Counted from the first letter of the stretch, positions 8,057-17,431 are shown. The stretch is 64,000 nt of DNA from Hyphomicrobiales bacterium (GCA_017305635.1 JAFKKF010000015.1:62001-126000), one strand, 5' to 3'. Made by a program: numbers and translations. The notes: generated from the sequence alone by a model not told the origin.

Positions 8057-9535
8057 ATGTCGCTCAGCTTCGATCCAGACAAGATTCGCGCCGATGCGCC
8101 GCACTTCATCGACGGCCGGCGTGTAGCCGATGGAGACGGCGCGGAAATCGAGGTCCGCCGTCCGTCCGATCTTCGCGTCGTCACGTCGATCAAGGCGGCA
8201 GGCGAGGAGACGGTGGACCGGGCGGCGCGCTCCGCCGTGGCGGCGCTGGGCGAGAGCCGATGGGCCGGGCGCAATCCGCGGGATCGCGCCGCCGTCCTGA
8301 TCCGGTTCGCCGACCTCGTTGTCAGGAACGTGGAGGAGCTTGCCCGGCTGGAAGCCTGGTCGTCCACCCGCCTCATCGCGGAGACGGTGCCGCGCGACGT
8401 GGTTCGTACCGCCGAGATCATCCGGTATTACGGTGAGCAGGCCGACAAGATCGAAGGCGTGCTGACGACCACGGCAGCCGACGCGACGTGCATGATCGTG
8501 CACGAGCCCTATGGGGTTGTCGGTGCGATCATCCCGTGGAACTTTCCGCTGATCAATGCGGCGATGAAGGTGGCGCCGGCGCTGGTAGCCGGCAATGCCG
8601 TGCTGCTCAAGCCTTCGGAGCTCACGCCCTTTTCCGCCGTCCGGCTCGCTGAGCTCGCCGTCGAGGCCGGCCTTCCGGCCGGTCTTTTCAACGTGCTCCA
8701 GGGAGGCGGCGCGACCGGCTCGGCCATCGTGCGTCATCCGGCCGTCGGCAAGGTCAGCTTCACCGGTTCCACCGCGACCGGGCGCCGGATACTCGAGGAT
8801 GCGGCCGCGGGCACCAAGCCGGCGACACTCGAGCTCGGCGGCAAGAGCCCGATCGTGGTTCTTCCCGACGTGCGCGACCGCGCCCGCCTTGCCGGGCTCA
8901 TCGCCAATGCCTTCACCTACAATGGCGGGCAGGTCTGCACGGCCGGGACGCGGCTGATCGTGCATCGCGCGCAGGCGGACGAGCTGATCGATCGCGTGGC
9001 GGCGATCGTCGCTACCCGGCGCCCCGGACCGACCTGGGACGACACCTCGTCGCTTTCGCCGATCGTCAGCGAGAGGCAGGCGGCGCGTGCCGAGTCGCTT
9101 CTGAAGGGCACGGTCGCTGCCGGCGCGACCATCCGCCTCGGCGGCCGCCGCCATGCAGGCGCCAATGCCGGCATCTTCCTCGAGCCGACCGTGCTCGAAG
9201 GGGTCGGGCCGTCCTCGCCCGGCTTTCTCGAGGAGTTCTTCGCTCCGATCCTTGCCGTCTACCGCTACGACGACGAGGAAGAAGCCATCGCGCTCGCATA
9301 CCACCCACTCTACGCGCTCGCTGCCAGCCTGCACACGGACGACGCCGCGAAGGCAATGGCCCTTCCGCGGCGGATCGAGGCCGGTTTCGTTTGGGTCAAT
9401 GCGCATGGCCGTGCCCCGGAGAGCACCGCCCCCCAAGGCGGCTTCAGGGGGTCGGGCTACGGCAAGGACATGGGCCGTGCCGGTCTTGAAGCCTACCTGC
9501 GCCAGAAGACCGTGTGGCACTCGCATAGCATGTAA
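8057..9535 (+). CDS. Aldehyde dehydrogenase family protein (first of two)
   Basis: The 492-residue NAD(P)-dependent aldehyde dehydrogenase has PWNFP with N162, the general base in TLELGGKSP (E259) and the nucleophile in GQVCTAG (C294). The start ATG at 8057 lies 14 bases after the preceding stop. Length is standard for the superfamily. With a DapA-family lyase and an epimerase upstream, oxidation of a semialdehyde such as 2-oxoglutarate semialdehyde is plausible, but the second aldehyde dehydrogenase downstream is equally a candidate. The paralogues differ strongly in their N-terminal thirds and in the residues around the catalytic cysteine, so they are unlikely to be a recent duplication. 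Confidence 0.9.
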   Translation: MSLSFDPDKIRADAPHFIDGRRVADGDGAEIEVRRPSDLRVVTSIKAAGEETVDRAARSAVAALGESRWAGRNPRDRAAVLIRFADLVVRNVEELARLEAWSSTRLIAETVPRDVVRTAEIIRYYGEQADKIEGVLTTTAADATCMIVHEPYGVVGAIIPWNFPLINAAMKVAPALVAGNAVLLKPSELTPFSAVRLAELAVEAGLPAGLFNVLQGGGATGSAIVRHPAVGKVSFTGSTATGRRILEDAAAGTKPATLELGGKSPIVVLPDVRDRARLAGLIANAFTYNGGQVCTAGTRLIVHRAQADELIDRVAAIVATRRPGPTWDDTSSLSPIVSERQAARAESLLKGTVAAGATIRLGGRRHAGANAGIFLEPTVLEGVGPSSPGFLEEFFAPILAVYRYDDEEEAIALAYHPLYALAASLHTDDAAKAMALPRRIEAGFVWVNAHGRAPESTAPQGGFRGSGYGKDMGRAGLEAYLRQKTVWHSHSM

Positions 9536-9545
9536 GGACGACAAC

Positions 9546-10988
9546 GTGACCGAAGCAATCTGGAACTACATTGCCGGGCAGCGGCAAGCGCCACGTGGCG
9601 AAACGAGGCATCGCGTGATCAACCCCGCGCGCCTCGACGATGTCGTCGCAGAATACGAGCTTTCATCCGTGGTGCAGACCGACACGGCAATCGCCGCTGC
9701 CGTCGAAGCCGCGCGCGCGTGGCGCCTGGAGACGGCGATCCGCCGCGGCGAGATGCTGGCGAAGGCCGGTTCGTACATCATGGACAATGCGGGGACGCTC
9801 GGTGCCCTTGCCTGCCGCGAGATGGGCAAGCCGCTGGCCGAGGCCGTGGCCGAGGCCAACTATGCCGGCAAGGTTCTGCAATTCTATGGCGCGGAGGCGC
9901 AGCGTCCGCGCGGCGAGACGTTGAATTCGGGCCGTCCGAACGTCCATCTCTACACGGTACGCGAGCCGGTCGGCGTGGTCGGCGCAATAACGCCGTGGAA
10001 CTTTCCGTTCTCCATCGCCTGCTGGAAGATCGGCCCGGCCTTGGTGACCGGCAATACCGTCGTCTGGAAGCCGGCGCCACATCATCCGCTGTCGTCGCAG
10101 GCGATCATGGAGGCGCTGGAAGCGGCGGGCCTGCCGGAGGGCGTGGTCAACCTCGTCCATGGTGGTGCCGAGGTCGGTGATCGAATTGCGCGCGATGAGC
10201 GGGTTGGGGCCGTCGCCTTCACCGGCTCGACGATGGTCGGCGAGGAAGTCTTCCGCATTGCCTCCGCGCGGCTTGCCCGCGCGCAGTGCGAGATGGGCGG
10301 CAAGAATGCGGTCTATGTCCATCGTGACGCCGACATCGACAAGGCGGTGAGCCTGGTGGTGGAGGGAGCGTTTCGCAGCGCTGGCCAGAAATGCACCGCG
10401 ACCAGTCGCGTTCTCGTCGATCGCGAGATCGAGGAGGCTTTCGTTGTGAAGCTCGTTGCGCGGGCCCGCGAATTGACGGTCGGCAATCCCGCCGACGCCA
10501 GGACCTTTGTCGGACCGGTCGTCGACGAGCGTCAATTCACGAAGGTACGGGGCTTCATCGAGCGCGCGGTTGCCGCGGGCTTCCGCATCGCGGCCGGCGG
10601 CGCCGAGCCGTCCATGGGCAACGGCTATTTCGTCGCACCGACGATCGTGCTCGACGTCGCCCCCGATGCGGAAATCGCCCGCCAGGAAGTCTTCGGGCCG
10701 GTCGCGGCGGTGATGCCGGTGGAGGACATCGATGAGGCGCTGCGCCTCGTAAACGATACCCGCTACGGCCTCAGCGTGACCATCTGCACGCGCGACCTCA
10801 GCGCGGCGCATCGCTTCGCGCGGGATGCGGAGGCGGGCGTGGTCAATGTCAACCTGCCGACCGCGGGCGTCGAGATGCACGCGCCCTTCGGCGGATGGAA
10901 AGGCTCTGGAATTGGAATGCCGGAGCAGGGGCTGAAGATCCTCGACTTCTACACCAAGTGGCGCAGCGTCGCGATGCAGTTCAGCTGA
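9546..10988 (+). CDS. Aldehyde dehydrogenase family protein (second of two)
   Basis: This 480-residue aldehyde dehydrogenase starts at a GTG (9546) with AAGGA seven bases upstream, overlapping the stop codon of the previous gene. Catalytic residues are N152 in PWNFP, E249 in QCEMGGKN and C283 in GQKCTATSR. The GQKCTA context and EMGGKN resemble 2-oxoglutarate semialdehyde dehydrogenases of the hydroxyproline and arabinose routes, making this the better candidate of the two for that step. It is the last gene of the rightward operon; no clear terminator follows before the convergent gene at 11065. Confidence 0.9.
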   Translation: MTEAIWNYIAGQRQAPRGETRHRVINPARLDDVVAEYELSSVVQTDTAIAAAVEAARAWRLETAIRRGEMLAKAGSYIMDNAGTLGALACREMGKPLAEAVAEANYAGKVLQFYGAEAQRPRGETLNSGRPNVHLYTVREPVGVVGAITPWNFPFSIACWKIGPALVTGNTVVWKPAPHHPLSSQAIMEALEAAGLPEGVVNLVHGGAEVGDRIARDERVGAVAFTGSTMVGEEVFRIASARLARAQCEMGGKNAVYVHRDADIDKAVSLVVEGAFRSAGQKCTATSRVLVDREIEEAFVVKLVARARELTVGNPADARTFVGPVVDERQFTKVRGFIERAVAAGFRIAAGGAEPSMGNGYFVAPTIVLDVAPDAEIARQEVFGPVAAVMPVEDIDEALRLVNDTRYGLSVTICTRDLSAAHRFARDAEAGVVNVNLPTAGVEMHAPFGGWKGSGIGMPEQGLKILDFYTKWRSVAMQFS

Positions 10989-11064
10989 ATCCGGCGCCGG
11001 CTCTCCGGTGCCAAATGCCAGACGGGTCCGGCGAGGGACGACCGGCAGACGATCGCGGGCAATC

Positions 11065-11625
11065 CTAGCCGCACCAGGGGCGCGGCAGGGGCGGGCAGGT
11101 CCGGCGGCCGCAGGCATAGGGCACGGCAAGCTGCTCGGAGACCAGGATGTCGCCGACGTCGCGGCCTCCGGCGAAGAGCGAGCCGCATGCCCGCCCGTGG
11201 TTGCAGGCCTCCGTCCCCTCGGTTCCGGGCGCGCAGGAGCAGGCGATCGGGCGGTAGCTGAGGGCGCGCGATGCGACCAGCTCCCGGAGACGGGACTTGG
11301 CCCTGGCGCCGACGGAGGCTTCGGCAGCGCATGCCGGCTTCCAGGTCTCCGGCGCGTTGAACCCGACGAGGCGGACGCGGCGGCCGTCGAGGTCGATGGT
11401 GTCGCCGTCGATGACGCGGACCTGGCCGCGCCCAACCGGCTGGGCAACGTCCCCTGGATGCGCCGCAGTGGCAGGGGGAGCGGCATCGGCGAGGCGGGTG
11501 ACGAGCCTCTGCCAGCCGAGTGAGACCAGGACGAGAATGGTCATGCCGATCAGGAGCGCGGCGACCGTGCCGAACAGCGGTGGCCGACCGCCGCGGCGGG
11601 CCGGGATGACGATCGCTTTCCTCAT
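11065..11625 (-). CDS. Membrane-anchored thermonuclease (SNase) family protein
   Basis: The protein (186 residues from ATG 11625) has an N-terminal transmembrane helix at about 16-38 and then an SNase-like OB-fold domain. VIDGDTIDLDG (71-81) and GRRVRLVGFNAPE (81-93) match the conserved metal-binding aspartate, catalytic arginine and glutamate of staphylococcal nuclease. The C-terminal half is rich in cysteine (CAAEA, ACSCAPG, ACNHGRACG, ACGRRTC), suggesting disulfides in the periplasm. I preferred ATG 11625 because AGGG lies seven bases before it; an in-frame ATG at 11643 adds six residues. It probably faces the periplasm. A second, more divergent SNase-like gene lies beyond nhaA. Confidence 0.8.
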   Translation of the reverse strand: MRKAIVIPARRGGRPPLFGTVAALLIGMTILVLVSLGWQRLVTRLADAAPPATAAHPGDVAQPVGRGQVRVIDGDTIDLDGRRVRLVGFNAPETWKPACAAEASVGARAKSRLRELVASRALSYRPIACSCAPGTEGTEACNHGRACGSLFAGGRDVGDILVSEQLAVPYACGRRTCPPLPRPWCG

Positions 11626-11648
11626 GGCATGACCCTGCGTCATGCCCG

Positions 11649-11665
11649 GTTAGCGCCCGGCTAAC
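11649..11665. other. Inverted repeat GTTAGC-N5-GCTAAC
   Basis: A perfect 6-base palindrome with a 5-base centre sits in the 46-base gap between the nhaA stop and the next leftward start. It lacks a T-run. It may be a weak stem at the end of the nhaA message or an operator for the SNase gene. Confidence 0.25.
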
Positions 11666-11671
11666 GCGGCG

Positions 11672-12826
11672 TCAGGCGCTCCGGCGGGAGGCGAGGCGGA
11701 GGACGAGGAAGCCCACGACGGCGGAAGTCAGCGAGCCGATCAGCACGCCGATCTTGGTAGCGTCGTGGTGCTCGGGGTCGTTGGCGAAGGCGAGGAGGCC
11801 GATGAACAGGCTCATGGTGAAGCCGATGCCGCAGAGGATGGCCGTGCCATAGACCTGGGTGAGCGTCGCGCCGGTCGGGTAGCGCGCGAGGCCGGCGCGG
11901 ACGGCGAGGGCGACCGTGCTGAACACGCCGACCTGCTTGCCGATGAAGAGGCCGAGCGCGATGCCGAGGGTGACGGGATCGACGAGCGCCGCTGTGCCGA
12001 GACCGGTGAGCTGGACGCCGGCATTGAGGAACCCGAAGAGCGGCAGGATACCGAAGGCGACCCAGCGGTGGATGATGTCCCGCAGCCGGACCAGCGGCGA
12101 GCGGTCAGCCTCGCTGCCGATCGGAATGGTCATGGCCAGCAGGACGCCGGCAATCGTGGCGTGGATGCCGGAGCGCAGCACGAAGTACCAGAGGAGCGCG
12201 CCGACGAGCAGGTAGGGAACGAGGTTCCTGAGATCGAGCAGGTTGAAGACGACGAGGACGAGAAAGGCGGCAAGCGCGAACAGAAGCATCAGCGGGTCGA
12301 TCCCGCTGGAATAGAAGAGCGCGATGATGATGATGGCGCCGAGATCGTCGATGATGGCAAGCGCGGCAAGGAAGACCTTCAGCGAAGTCGGGACGCGGCT
12401 GCCAAGAAGGGTCATGACCGCGAGCGAAAAGGCGATGTCGGTGGCCGAAGGTATGGCCCAGCCCCTCAGCGTGGCGGGCGAGGACAGGTTGATCGCGGCG
12501 TAGATGAGGGCGGGCACCAGCATGCCGCCGGCCGCGGCGAGGCCCGGCAGCATGCGCTGTTGCCAGCTGGACAGCTCGCCGCTGACCAGCTCGCGCTTGA
12601 TCTCCATGCCGACGAGCAGGAAGAAGAGCGCCATGAGGCCGTCATTGACGACTTCGAGCGGCGTGACGCCGAGCACAGGCGCCTCGACCAGTGCATGATA
12701 GGCGGAGGATAGAGGCGAGTTGGCGACGATGAGGGCCACGGCGGCGGCGGCGGTGAGCACCAGTCCGCCGGCGGCTTCGTTGGCGAGAAAACGCGCGATC
12801 GCGGGGCGGGGGTTGAAACGAGCCAT
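11672..12826 (-). CDS. nhaA: Na+/H+ antiporter NhaA
   Basis: The 384-residue inner-membrane antiporter exports sodium in exchange for protons. It has about eleven to twelve hydrophobic helices. The ion-binding pair is in [11 protein letters not shown] (D160, D161, matching E. coli D163/D164), and a further conserved aspartate is in SATDIAFSL (D130). VGMEIKREL (72-80) is the family signature after helix 2. I set the start at the ATG on 12826 ([10 protein letters not shown]), where alignment to known NhaA N-termini begins; a longer frame adds 71 unrelated residues. The start codon overlaps that of the divergent gene at 12825 within one CCATGG. Confidence 0.93.
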   Translation of the reverse strand: MARFNPRPAIARFLANEAAGGLVLTAAAAVALIVANSPLSSAYHALVEAPVLGVTPLEVVNDGLMALFFLLVGMEIKRELVSGELSSWQQRMLPGLAAAGGMLVPALIYAAINLSSPATLRGWAIPSATDIAFSLAVMTLLGSRVPTSLKVFLAALAIIDDLGAIIIIALFYSSGIDPLMLLFALAAFLVLVVFNLLDLRNLVPYLLVGALLWYFVLRSGIHATIAGVLLAMTIPIGSEADRSPLVRLRDIIHRWVAFGILPLFGFLNAGVQLTGLGTAALVDPVTLGIALGLFIGKQVGVFSTVALAVRAGLARYPTGATLTQVYGTAILCGIGFTMSLFIGLLAFANDPEHHDATKIGVLIGSLTSAVVGFLVLRLASRRSA

Positions 12827-13634
12827 GGGCGAGGAGTGGCAGAAGGCGCGAAGCCGTTCAACCGTTTCCGGAGCGAGCCGGATATTCTGGCTGGTGGCGC
12901 TTGTCCTTGGCGGGCTCGTCGGGGGCCAGCCGGCCTTCGCCGACGAGGCTTGCACGACCCGGCCGGTCGAGATCGCCGCGGTGGAAAGCGCCACGACGAT
13001 CCGCCTCGGGGATGGAGTGATGGTGCAGCTCGCGGGCATCGATCCGCCGTCCGGTGCCGGTGATGCCGCGGCCCTGCGGAGCGCCGTTGCCGAACTACTG
13101 GCCGGAGGGGGAATTTCGCTCCGCGGAGAGGGTCCACCCGATCGCTACAATCTCGTACACGCCATGGTTATCCTGCCCGACGGGCTGTCGCTCCAGTGGA
13201 GCGTGGTGGCGGACGGTCTGGCGCGCGTCCGGTTCCTGCCGGGCGAGGCGCTTTGCGGCGAAAGGCTGCTGGTTGCCGAGGATGGCGCGCGCGCCAGCCA
13301 TCTGGGGCTCTGGGCCGGTCACGAATACGCCATATGGCGCGCCGATGATCCTTCGCTTCTCGAACAAATCGGCCTATATGCTCTGGTCGAGGGTCGCGTG
13401 GTCTCGGTCGGTGCAGGTTCACGTATTGTTTTCCTCGATTTCGGGCGGAATTTCCGGCGCGATTTCACGGCCATGGTCGCGTCTTCCGATGCGGCGAGGT
13501 TTTCCGCCGCCGGAAAGAAGCTCGAATCGCTCGCCAATCGCGTTATTCGCGTCAGGGGCGTGGTCGAAGAGAACAATGGGCCTGCCATCCGCGTAGATAA
13601 CCCGGATGCGATCGAGGTGCTGGACGGCGACTGA
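12825..13634 (+). CDS. Secreted thermonuclease-like (SNase-fold) protein
   Basis: The 269-residue protein has a signal peptide (hydrophobic core about 20-34, cleavage at AFA-DE near 41). The region [27 protein letters not shown] resembles the SNase fold core, but the conserved arginine and glutamate of the active site are not intact, so nuclease activity is doubtful. A second OB-like region lies near the C-terminus (RDFTAMV...[12 protein letters not shown]). It is followed after one base by an M48 protease gene, and both may act in the envelope. The ATG at 12825 is the only start that keeps the signal peptide; it has no good ribosome-binding site. Confidence 0.65.
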   Translation: MGEEWQKARSRSTVSGASRIFWLVALVLGGLVGGQPAFADEACTTRPVEIAAVESATTIRLGDGVMVQLAGIDPPSGAGDAAALRSAVAELLAGGGISLRGEGPPDRYNLVHAMVILPDGLSLQWSVVADGLARVRFLPGEALCGERLLVAEDGARASHLGLWAGHEYAIWRADDPSLLEQIGLYALVEGRVVSVGAGSRIVFLDFGRNFRRDFTAMVASSDAARFSAAGKKLESLANRVIRVRGVVEENNGPAIRVDNPDAIEVLDGD

Positions 13635-13635
13635 G

Positions 13636-15144
13636 ATGAAGCGGGTAGTGGCAGATCTTGCAGCGGCGGGGCGGCCGAAGGGCTGCTTTGGCCGGCTTGC
13701 GGCCATATTCCTGCCGATTCTGCTCGCCGGCTGCAACTCGCTGCTCACGGCCGGCAGCCCGGCTCCGGTCGCAACCGCGCTCGGCAATGCCGCCACGGCG
13801 GCACCGCAGAAGCCGTCGTCTGACGACAATGCCGGCGCGGAGGAACATGCCCGCATCGTCGCCGCCTATGGCGGCATCTACCATGACGACCGGGTGGAGC
13901 AGTCGGTCGCCCGTATCGTCGGGCGCGTGGTCGCCGCTTCCGACAAGCCGGAACAGAGCTATCGGATCACCATCCTGAACGCGCCGGCGGTCAATGCCTT
14001 TGCGCTCCCGGGCGGCTATCTCTACGTGACGCGCGGCCTGCTCGCGCTCGCCAACGATTCCTCCGAAGTCGCTGCCGTGCTCGCCCACGAGATCGGCCAC
14101 ATCACCGCCAACCACGCCATCGAGCGCCAGAACAAGGCACGTAACGCGCTCCTCGTCAGCCGCGTCGTCACCGACGTCCTGGACGATTCCTCGGGCAAGC
14201 TGGCGCTTGCCGCTTCACAGCGTACGCTTGCGAGCTTCTCGCGCCAGCAGGAGCTCGAGGCGGACGCGATCGGCGTGCGTACGATCGGCAAGGCCGGATA
14301 CGACCCCTATGCGGCAGCGCGCTTCCTCAACGCCATGGCCCGCTATTCCAGCTATCGCGCCAATCTCGGGGTCGCCGTCGACAAGCGGCCCGATTTCCTC
14401 GCGACCCATCCGGCGACGCCGGAGCGCGTCGATTTCGCGACCCGCGCGGCGCGGCAGTTCGGCGCGCCCGGCGTCGGCGACGTCGACCGCGACCGCTACC
14501 TGCAGGGAATCGACGGCATCGTCTATGGTGACGATCCGAGCCAGGGCTACGTGCGCGACCGCACCTTCATCCATCCCTCGCTCGGGGTCAGCTTCACGGT
14601 GCCCGAGGGCTTCGTCATCGACAATACGAGCGATGCGGTGCTCGCGACCGGTGCCGACGGCACGGCGCTGCGCTTCGACGCGGTCGGCCTGCCGAAGAAT
14701 TCCGACCTCGGCGCCTATCTCAATTCGGGCTGGGTGAACGGGCTGACCGAGGGCAGCATCCGCACCTTCTCGGTGAACGGCATGCCGGCGGCCTCGGCGA
14801 GCGCCAAGGCCAAGGGCTGGGTGTTCCAGATCGCCGTCGTCCAGGTGGCGACGGGCGCCACCTACCGATTCATCTTCGCCAACGAGCAGGTGACGCCGAC
14901 CTTCACCCAGGCGGCGCAGATGACGGTAAGCAGCTTCCGGAAACTCGATCCGGTGGAACTGGCGAAGCTGAAGCCGCTTCGCGTGCGGGTCCTGGTCGCG
15001 TCTGCCGGCGACACCGAAGACACCTTCGTGCGCAAGATGAAGGGAGTCGAACGGCCGCGCGACCTCTTCCGCGCGCTGAACGACCTGCCGGCAGGCTCGG
15101 CGATTCCTGCCGGTACCCGCGTGAAGGTGGTCAACGACGACTGA
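13636..15144 (+). CDS. M48 family metalloprotease lipoprotein (BepA/LoiP-like)
   Basis: The 502-residue protein has a lipoprotein signal ending LLAGC (C33), so it should be lipid-anchored in the envelope. The zinc site is HEIGH (151-155), with the third ligand in QELEADAIG. ALPGGYLYVTRGLL is also typical of M48 proteases that maintain outer-membrane proteins. The C-terminal half (about 305-500) is a non-catalytic region seen in rhizobial members. The start ATG at 13636 overlaps the upstream stop region, so the gene is in an operon with the SNase-like protein. Confidence 0.87.
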   Translation: MKRVVADLAAAGRPKGCFGRLAAIFLPILLAGCNSLLTAGSPAPVATALGNAATAAPQKPSSDDNAGAEEHARIVAAYGGIYHDDRVEQSVARIVGRVVAASDKPEQSYRITILNAPAVNAFALPGGYLYVTRGLLALANDSSEVAAVLAHEIGHITANHAIERQNKARNALLVSRVVTDVLDDSSGKLALAASQRTLASFSRQQELEADAIGVRTIGKAGYDPYAAARFLNAMARYSSYRANLGVAVDKRPDFLATHPATPERVDFATRAARQFGAPGVGDVDRDRYLQGIDGIVYGDDPSQGYVRDRTFIHPSLGVSFTVPEGFVIDNTSDAVLATGADGTALRFDAVGLPKNSDLGAYLNSGWVNGLTEGSIRTFSVNGMPAASASAKAKGWVFQIAVVQVATGATYRFIFANEQVTPTFTQAAQMTVSSFRKLDPVELAKLKPLRVRVLVASAGDTEDTFVRKMKGVERPRDLFRALNDLPAGSAIPAGTRVKVVNDD

Positions 15145-15165
15145 GCGGACGACCGGCCGCTGGCG

Positions 15166-16029
15166 TCAGACGAAGACGCCCTGGTCGGGATGCTCGCGGA
15201 GCAGCGCGTCGCGGAGCTTGGCGAGCGCACGGTTCTCGATCTGCCGCACCCGCTCCTTGGAGATGCCCAGGCTCTCGCCGAGCGCCTCCAGGGTCGTGCC
15301 CTCGTCCTGCAGCCGGCGTTCGCTGACGATGCGGAGTTCGCGCTCGTTGAGGACCCCGAGCGCCGTGCGGAGCCAGGAGCGGCGCCGCTCGCCGTCGATC
15401 TGGTCGGTGACCGTCTCGTCGGGGAGAGGGACCCGGTCGACGAGGAAGTCCTGGCGGTCGGCGCTGCCGTCGGAATCGTGCATGGGCGCGTTCAGCGAGG
15501 CGTCGGGGCCGGAGAGCCGCGAATCCATCAGCTCCACGTCGGCCCGCGAGACCCCGATGGCGTCGGCGATCTCGGCGAACACGGTGGCGCGCGGGCGCTG
15601 GTCGGCCGACTGGGCGAGGCGGGCACGAAGCCGGCGGAGGTTGAAGAAGAGAGCTTTCTGGGACGATGAGGTGCCGCCGCGGACGATCGACCAGTTGCGG
15701 AGGATATAGTCCTGGATCGAGGCTCGTATCCACCAGGTCGCATAGGTGGCGAAGCGCACCTCGCGCGATGGCTCGAAGCGGGCTGCCGCCTCGAGGAGGC
15801 CGACATGGCCTTCCTGGATCAGGTCGCCGCTCGGCAGGCCGAAATTGCGGAACCGGCCGGCAATCGCGATCACCAGGCGCATGTGGGACGCCGCCAGTTG
15901 GTGGAGCGCCTCCTGGTCCTGCTCGTCGTGCCAGCTGACCGCGAGCTGGTGCTCCTCCTCGCGTGCGAGGTAGGGGGCCTGCATGGCGGCACGTATGAAT
16001 TGTCGTGGCGATCCGGCTAGCATGCCCAT
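15166..16029 (-). CDS. rpoH: RNA polymerase sigma factor, RpoH (sigma-32) family
   Basis: The protein (287 residues from ATG 16029) is a sigma-70 family factor of the heat-shock group. Region 2 motifs are GLPSGDLIQEGHVGLLEA (64-81) and FATYATWWIRASIQDYILR (93-111). The RpoH box QKALFFNLR (124-132) is diagnostic. The C-terminal HTH is LEALGESLGISKERVRQIE. Alphaproteobacteria often carry two rpoH genes; the sequence alone does not say whether this is the heat or the oxidative-stress type. An ATG two codons later (16023) is possible. It converges with the M48 protease gene, 21 bases apart. An inverted repeat lies 81 bases upstream. Confidence 0.9.
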   Translation of the reverse strand: MGMLAGSPRQFIRAAMQAPYLAREEEHQLAVSWHDEQDQEALHQLAASHMRLVIAIAGRFRNFGLPSGDLIQEGHVGLLEAAARFEPSREVRFATYATWWIRASIQDYILRNWSIVRGGTSSSQKALFFNLRRLRARLAQSADQRPRATVFAEIADAIGVSRADVELMDSRLSGPDASLNAPMHDSDGSADRQDFLVDRVPLPDETVTDQIDGERRRSWLRTALGVLNERELRIVSERRLQDEGTTLEALGESLGISKERVRQIENRALAKLRDALLREHPDQGVFV

Positions 16030-16109
16030 CCTGCCCTCGTCTCGATTGCGCCGATCGGGCCCAAGATTCGTCCTCGATCCCGATCTTTGCAAAAGGCCGT
16101 GGGCCGCCC

Positions 16110-16127
16110 CTCACACAATAGTGTGAG
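16110..16127. promoter_or_regulatory. Inverted repeat CTCACAC-AATA-GTGTGAG upstream of rpoH
   Basis: Perfect 7-base arms around a 4-base AT centre lie 81 bases upstream of the rpoH start codon. The position suits an operator. No sigma-32 or EcfG-type promoter was recognised around it. Confidence 0.35.
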
Positions 16128-16164
16128 CGCTGGCATGCCCCGCGCCAACGGCCCCTAAACGCAA

Positions 16165-16196
16165 ATCAGGCGCCGGTGGTTCCACCGGCGCCTGAT
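16165..16196 (-). terminator. Strong stem-loop downstream of carD
   Basis: ATCAGGCGCCGGTGG and its exact complement form a 15-base-pair stem with a 2-base centre, 28 bases past the carD stop. In the leftward direction it is followed by ATTTGCGTTT, a poor but T-rich tail. It may also insulate rpoH from carD transcription. Confidence 0.65.
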
Positions 16197-16224
16197 GAAA
16201 GGCAGGTCTTGCGGACAGGCGACT

Positions 16225-17271
16225 TCAGGCAGCCTGCTCCTGCGGGGTCTCGCCCGATTCGGGCTTGGCGCCACGGCGCGGGCTCTTGGCGAGGTTCTGC
16301 TCGATCTGGCGGATCGCCTCGGTCTCGGAAATCCGGTTGACCGAGGAAATCTCCCGCGACATGCGGTCGAGCGCAGCCTCGTAGAGCTGGCGCTCGCTAT
16401 AGGACTGCTCCGGCTGGTTCTCGGAGCGGTAGAGGTCGCGGACTACCTCGGCAATGGCGATGAGGTCGCCCGAGTTGATCTTGGCCTCGTATTCCTGGGC
16501 GCGGCGGCTCCACATGGTACGCTTGATGCGCGCACGGCCGCGCACGGTTTCCAGCGCCTTCTTCACCGTCGCGTTGTCGGCGAGCTTGCGCATGCCGACC
16601 GAGGTCGCCTTGGGGACCGGGACACGCAGCGTCATCTTGTCCTTGATGAAGGACACGACGAAGAGGTCGAGGCTGTAGCCGGCGACTTCCTGGGTCTCGA
16701 TGCCAACGATGCGGCCCACGCCATGGGCAGGATAGACAATATGCTCGCCGGCTTTGAACTCGGAGCGAGGCGCGGGCTTCTTAACGGTCATGCTCTGCGG
16801 AACTCCATTATGCGCAGTGGGCGCGGCCGGGGGGACCGGCTGCGCCTTGGGGGGAACGGGCTTCGCCGCCACGACCGCGGGACGCTCGGCTGCCGGACGG
16901 ACCGGAGCGACGGCAGCGGCCGGCTTGACCTCGGCTGCCAGCTTGGAAGCCGCGGGCTTGGCCGCATGGACGGGCTTGAGGGGAGCCGCCGAAGCATGCG
17001 GCCGGGCGGGGGCGACGGGCTTCCGCGCGGCGGTCGCCTTGCTCGCGGCTGGCTTCGGCGCCGCCGGGGCGGTCTTCTTGACGGTGGCGACCTTCGCCGC
17101 CGCGGCGCGCTTGCGCTCGGGCTTCGCGGGCTTGCGGGCGACGCTCGCCTTCCGGGCGGGCTTCACCGTCTTCTTTGCAGAGCTGGATTTCCTCGCAGGG
17201 CTGGTCTTGGCGGCGGCGGACTTCGCCGGAGCCTTGGACGCCTTTGCGGCCTTCGACTTGTTCTTTGCCAT
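16225..17271 (-). CDS. carD: CarD-family RNA polymerase-binding regulator with H1-like extension
   Basis: The 348-residue frame ends in a complete CarD/CdnL protein (about 161-348), which binds RNA polymerase beta and stabilises open complexes: EHIVYPAHGVGRIVGIE (176-192) begins the RNAP-interacting domain and RTMWSRRAQEYEAKINSGD (251-269) the DNA-contacting helices. Before it lie about 160 residues of Lys/Ala/Pro-rich sequence (repeats such as AAKASKAPAKSAAAK) resembling histone H1 tails. Met161 (16791) matches the usual start of rhizobial CarD and has GGAG eleven bases upstream, so a short form may also be made. The ATG at 17271 has GGAGG ten bases upstream. A promoter is visible at 17432-17459. 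Confidence 0.9.
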   Translation of the reverse strand: MAKNKSKAAKASKAPAKSAAAKTSPARKSSSAKKTVKPARKASVARKPAKPERKRAAAAKVATVKKTAPAAPKPAASKATAARKPVAPARPHASAAPLKPVHAAKPAASKLAAEVKPAAAVAPVRPAAERPAVVAAKPVPPKAQPVPPAAPTAHNGVPQSMTVKKPAPRSEFKAGEHIVYPAHGVGRIVGIETQEVAGYSLDLFVVSFIKDKMTLRVPVPKATSVGMRKLADNATVKKALETVRGRARIKRTMWSRRAQEYEAKINSGDLIAIAEVVRDLYRSENQPEQSYSERQLYEAALDRMSREISSVNRISETEAIRQIEQNLAKSPRRGAKPESGETPQEQAA

Positions 17272-17431
17272 AAGCCTGGTGCCTCCACGCGGCACGGATA
17301 CAATCCGAGCCCTAAACCGCAAAGAAACACGCCGTTCCAGCCGAAAGGCCGGTACGGTGCCGGAAAACGCGTTTCGAATGGTGACAAGCCGCGGTAAGGG
17401 CGGGGCGTTATTCTTTTCCGACAGTCATGCC

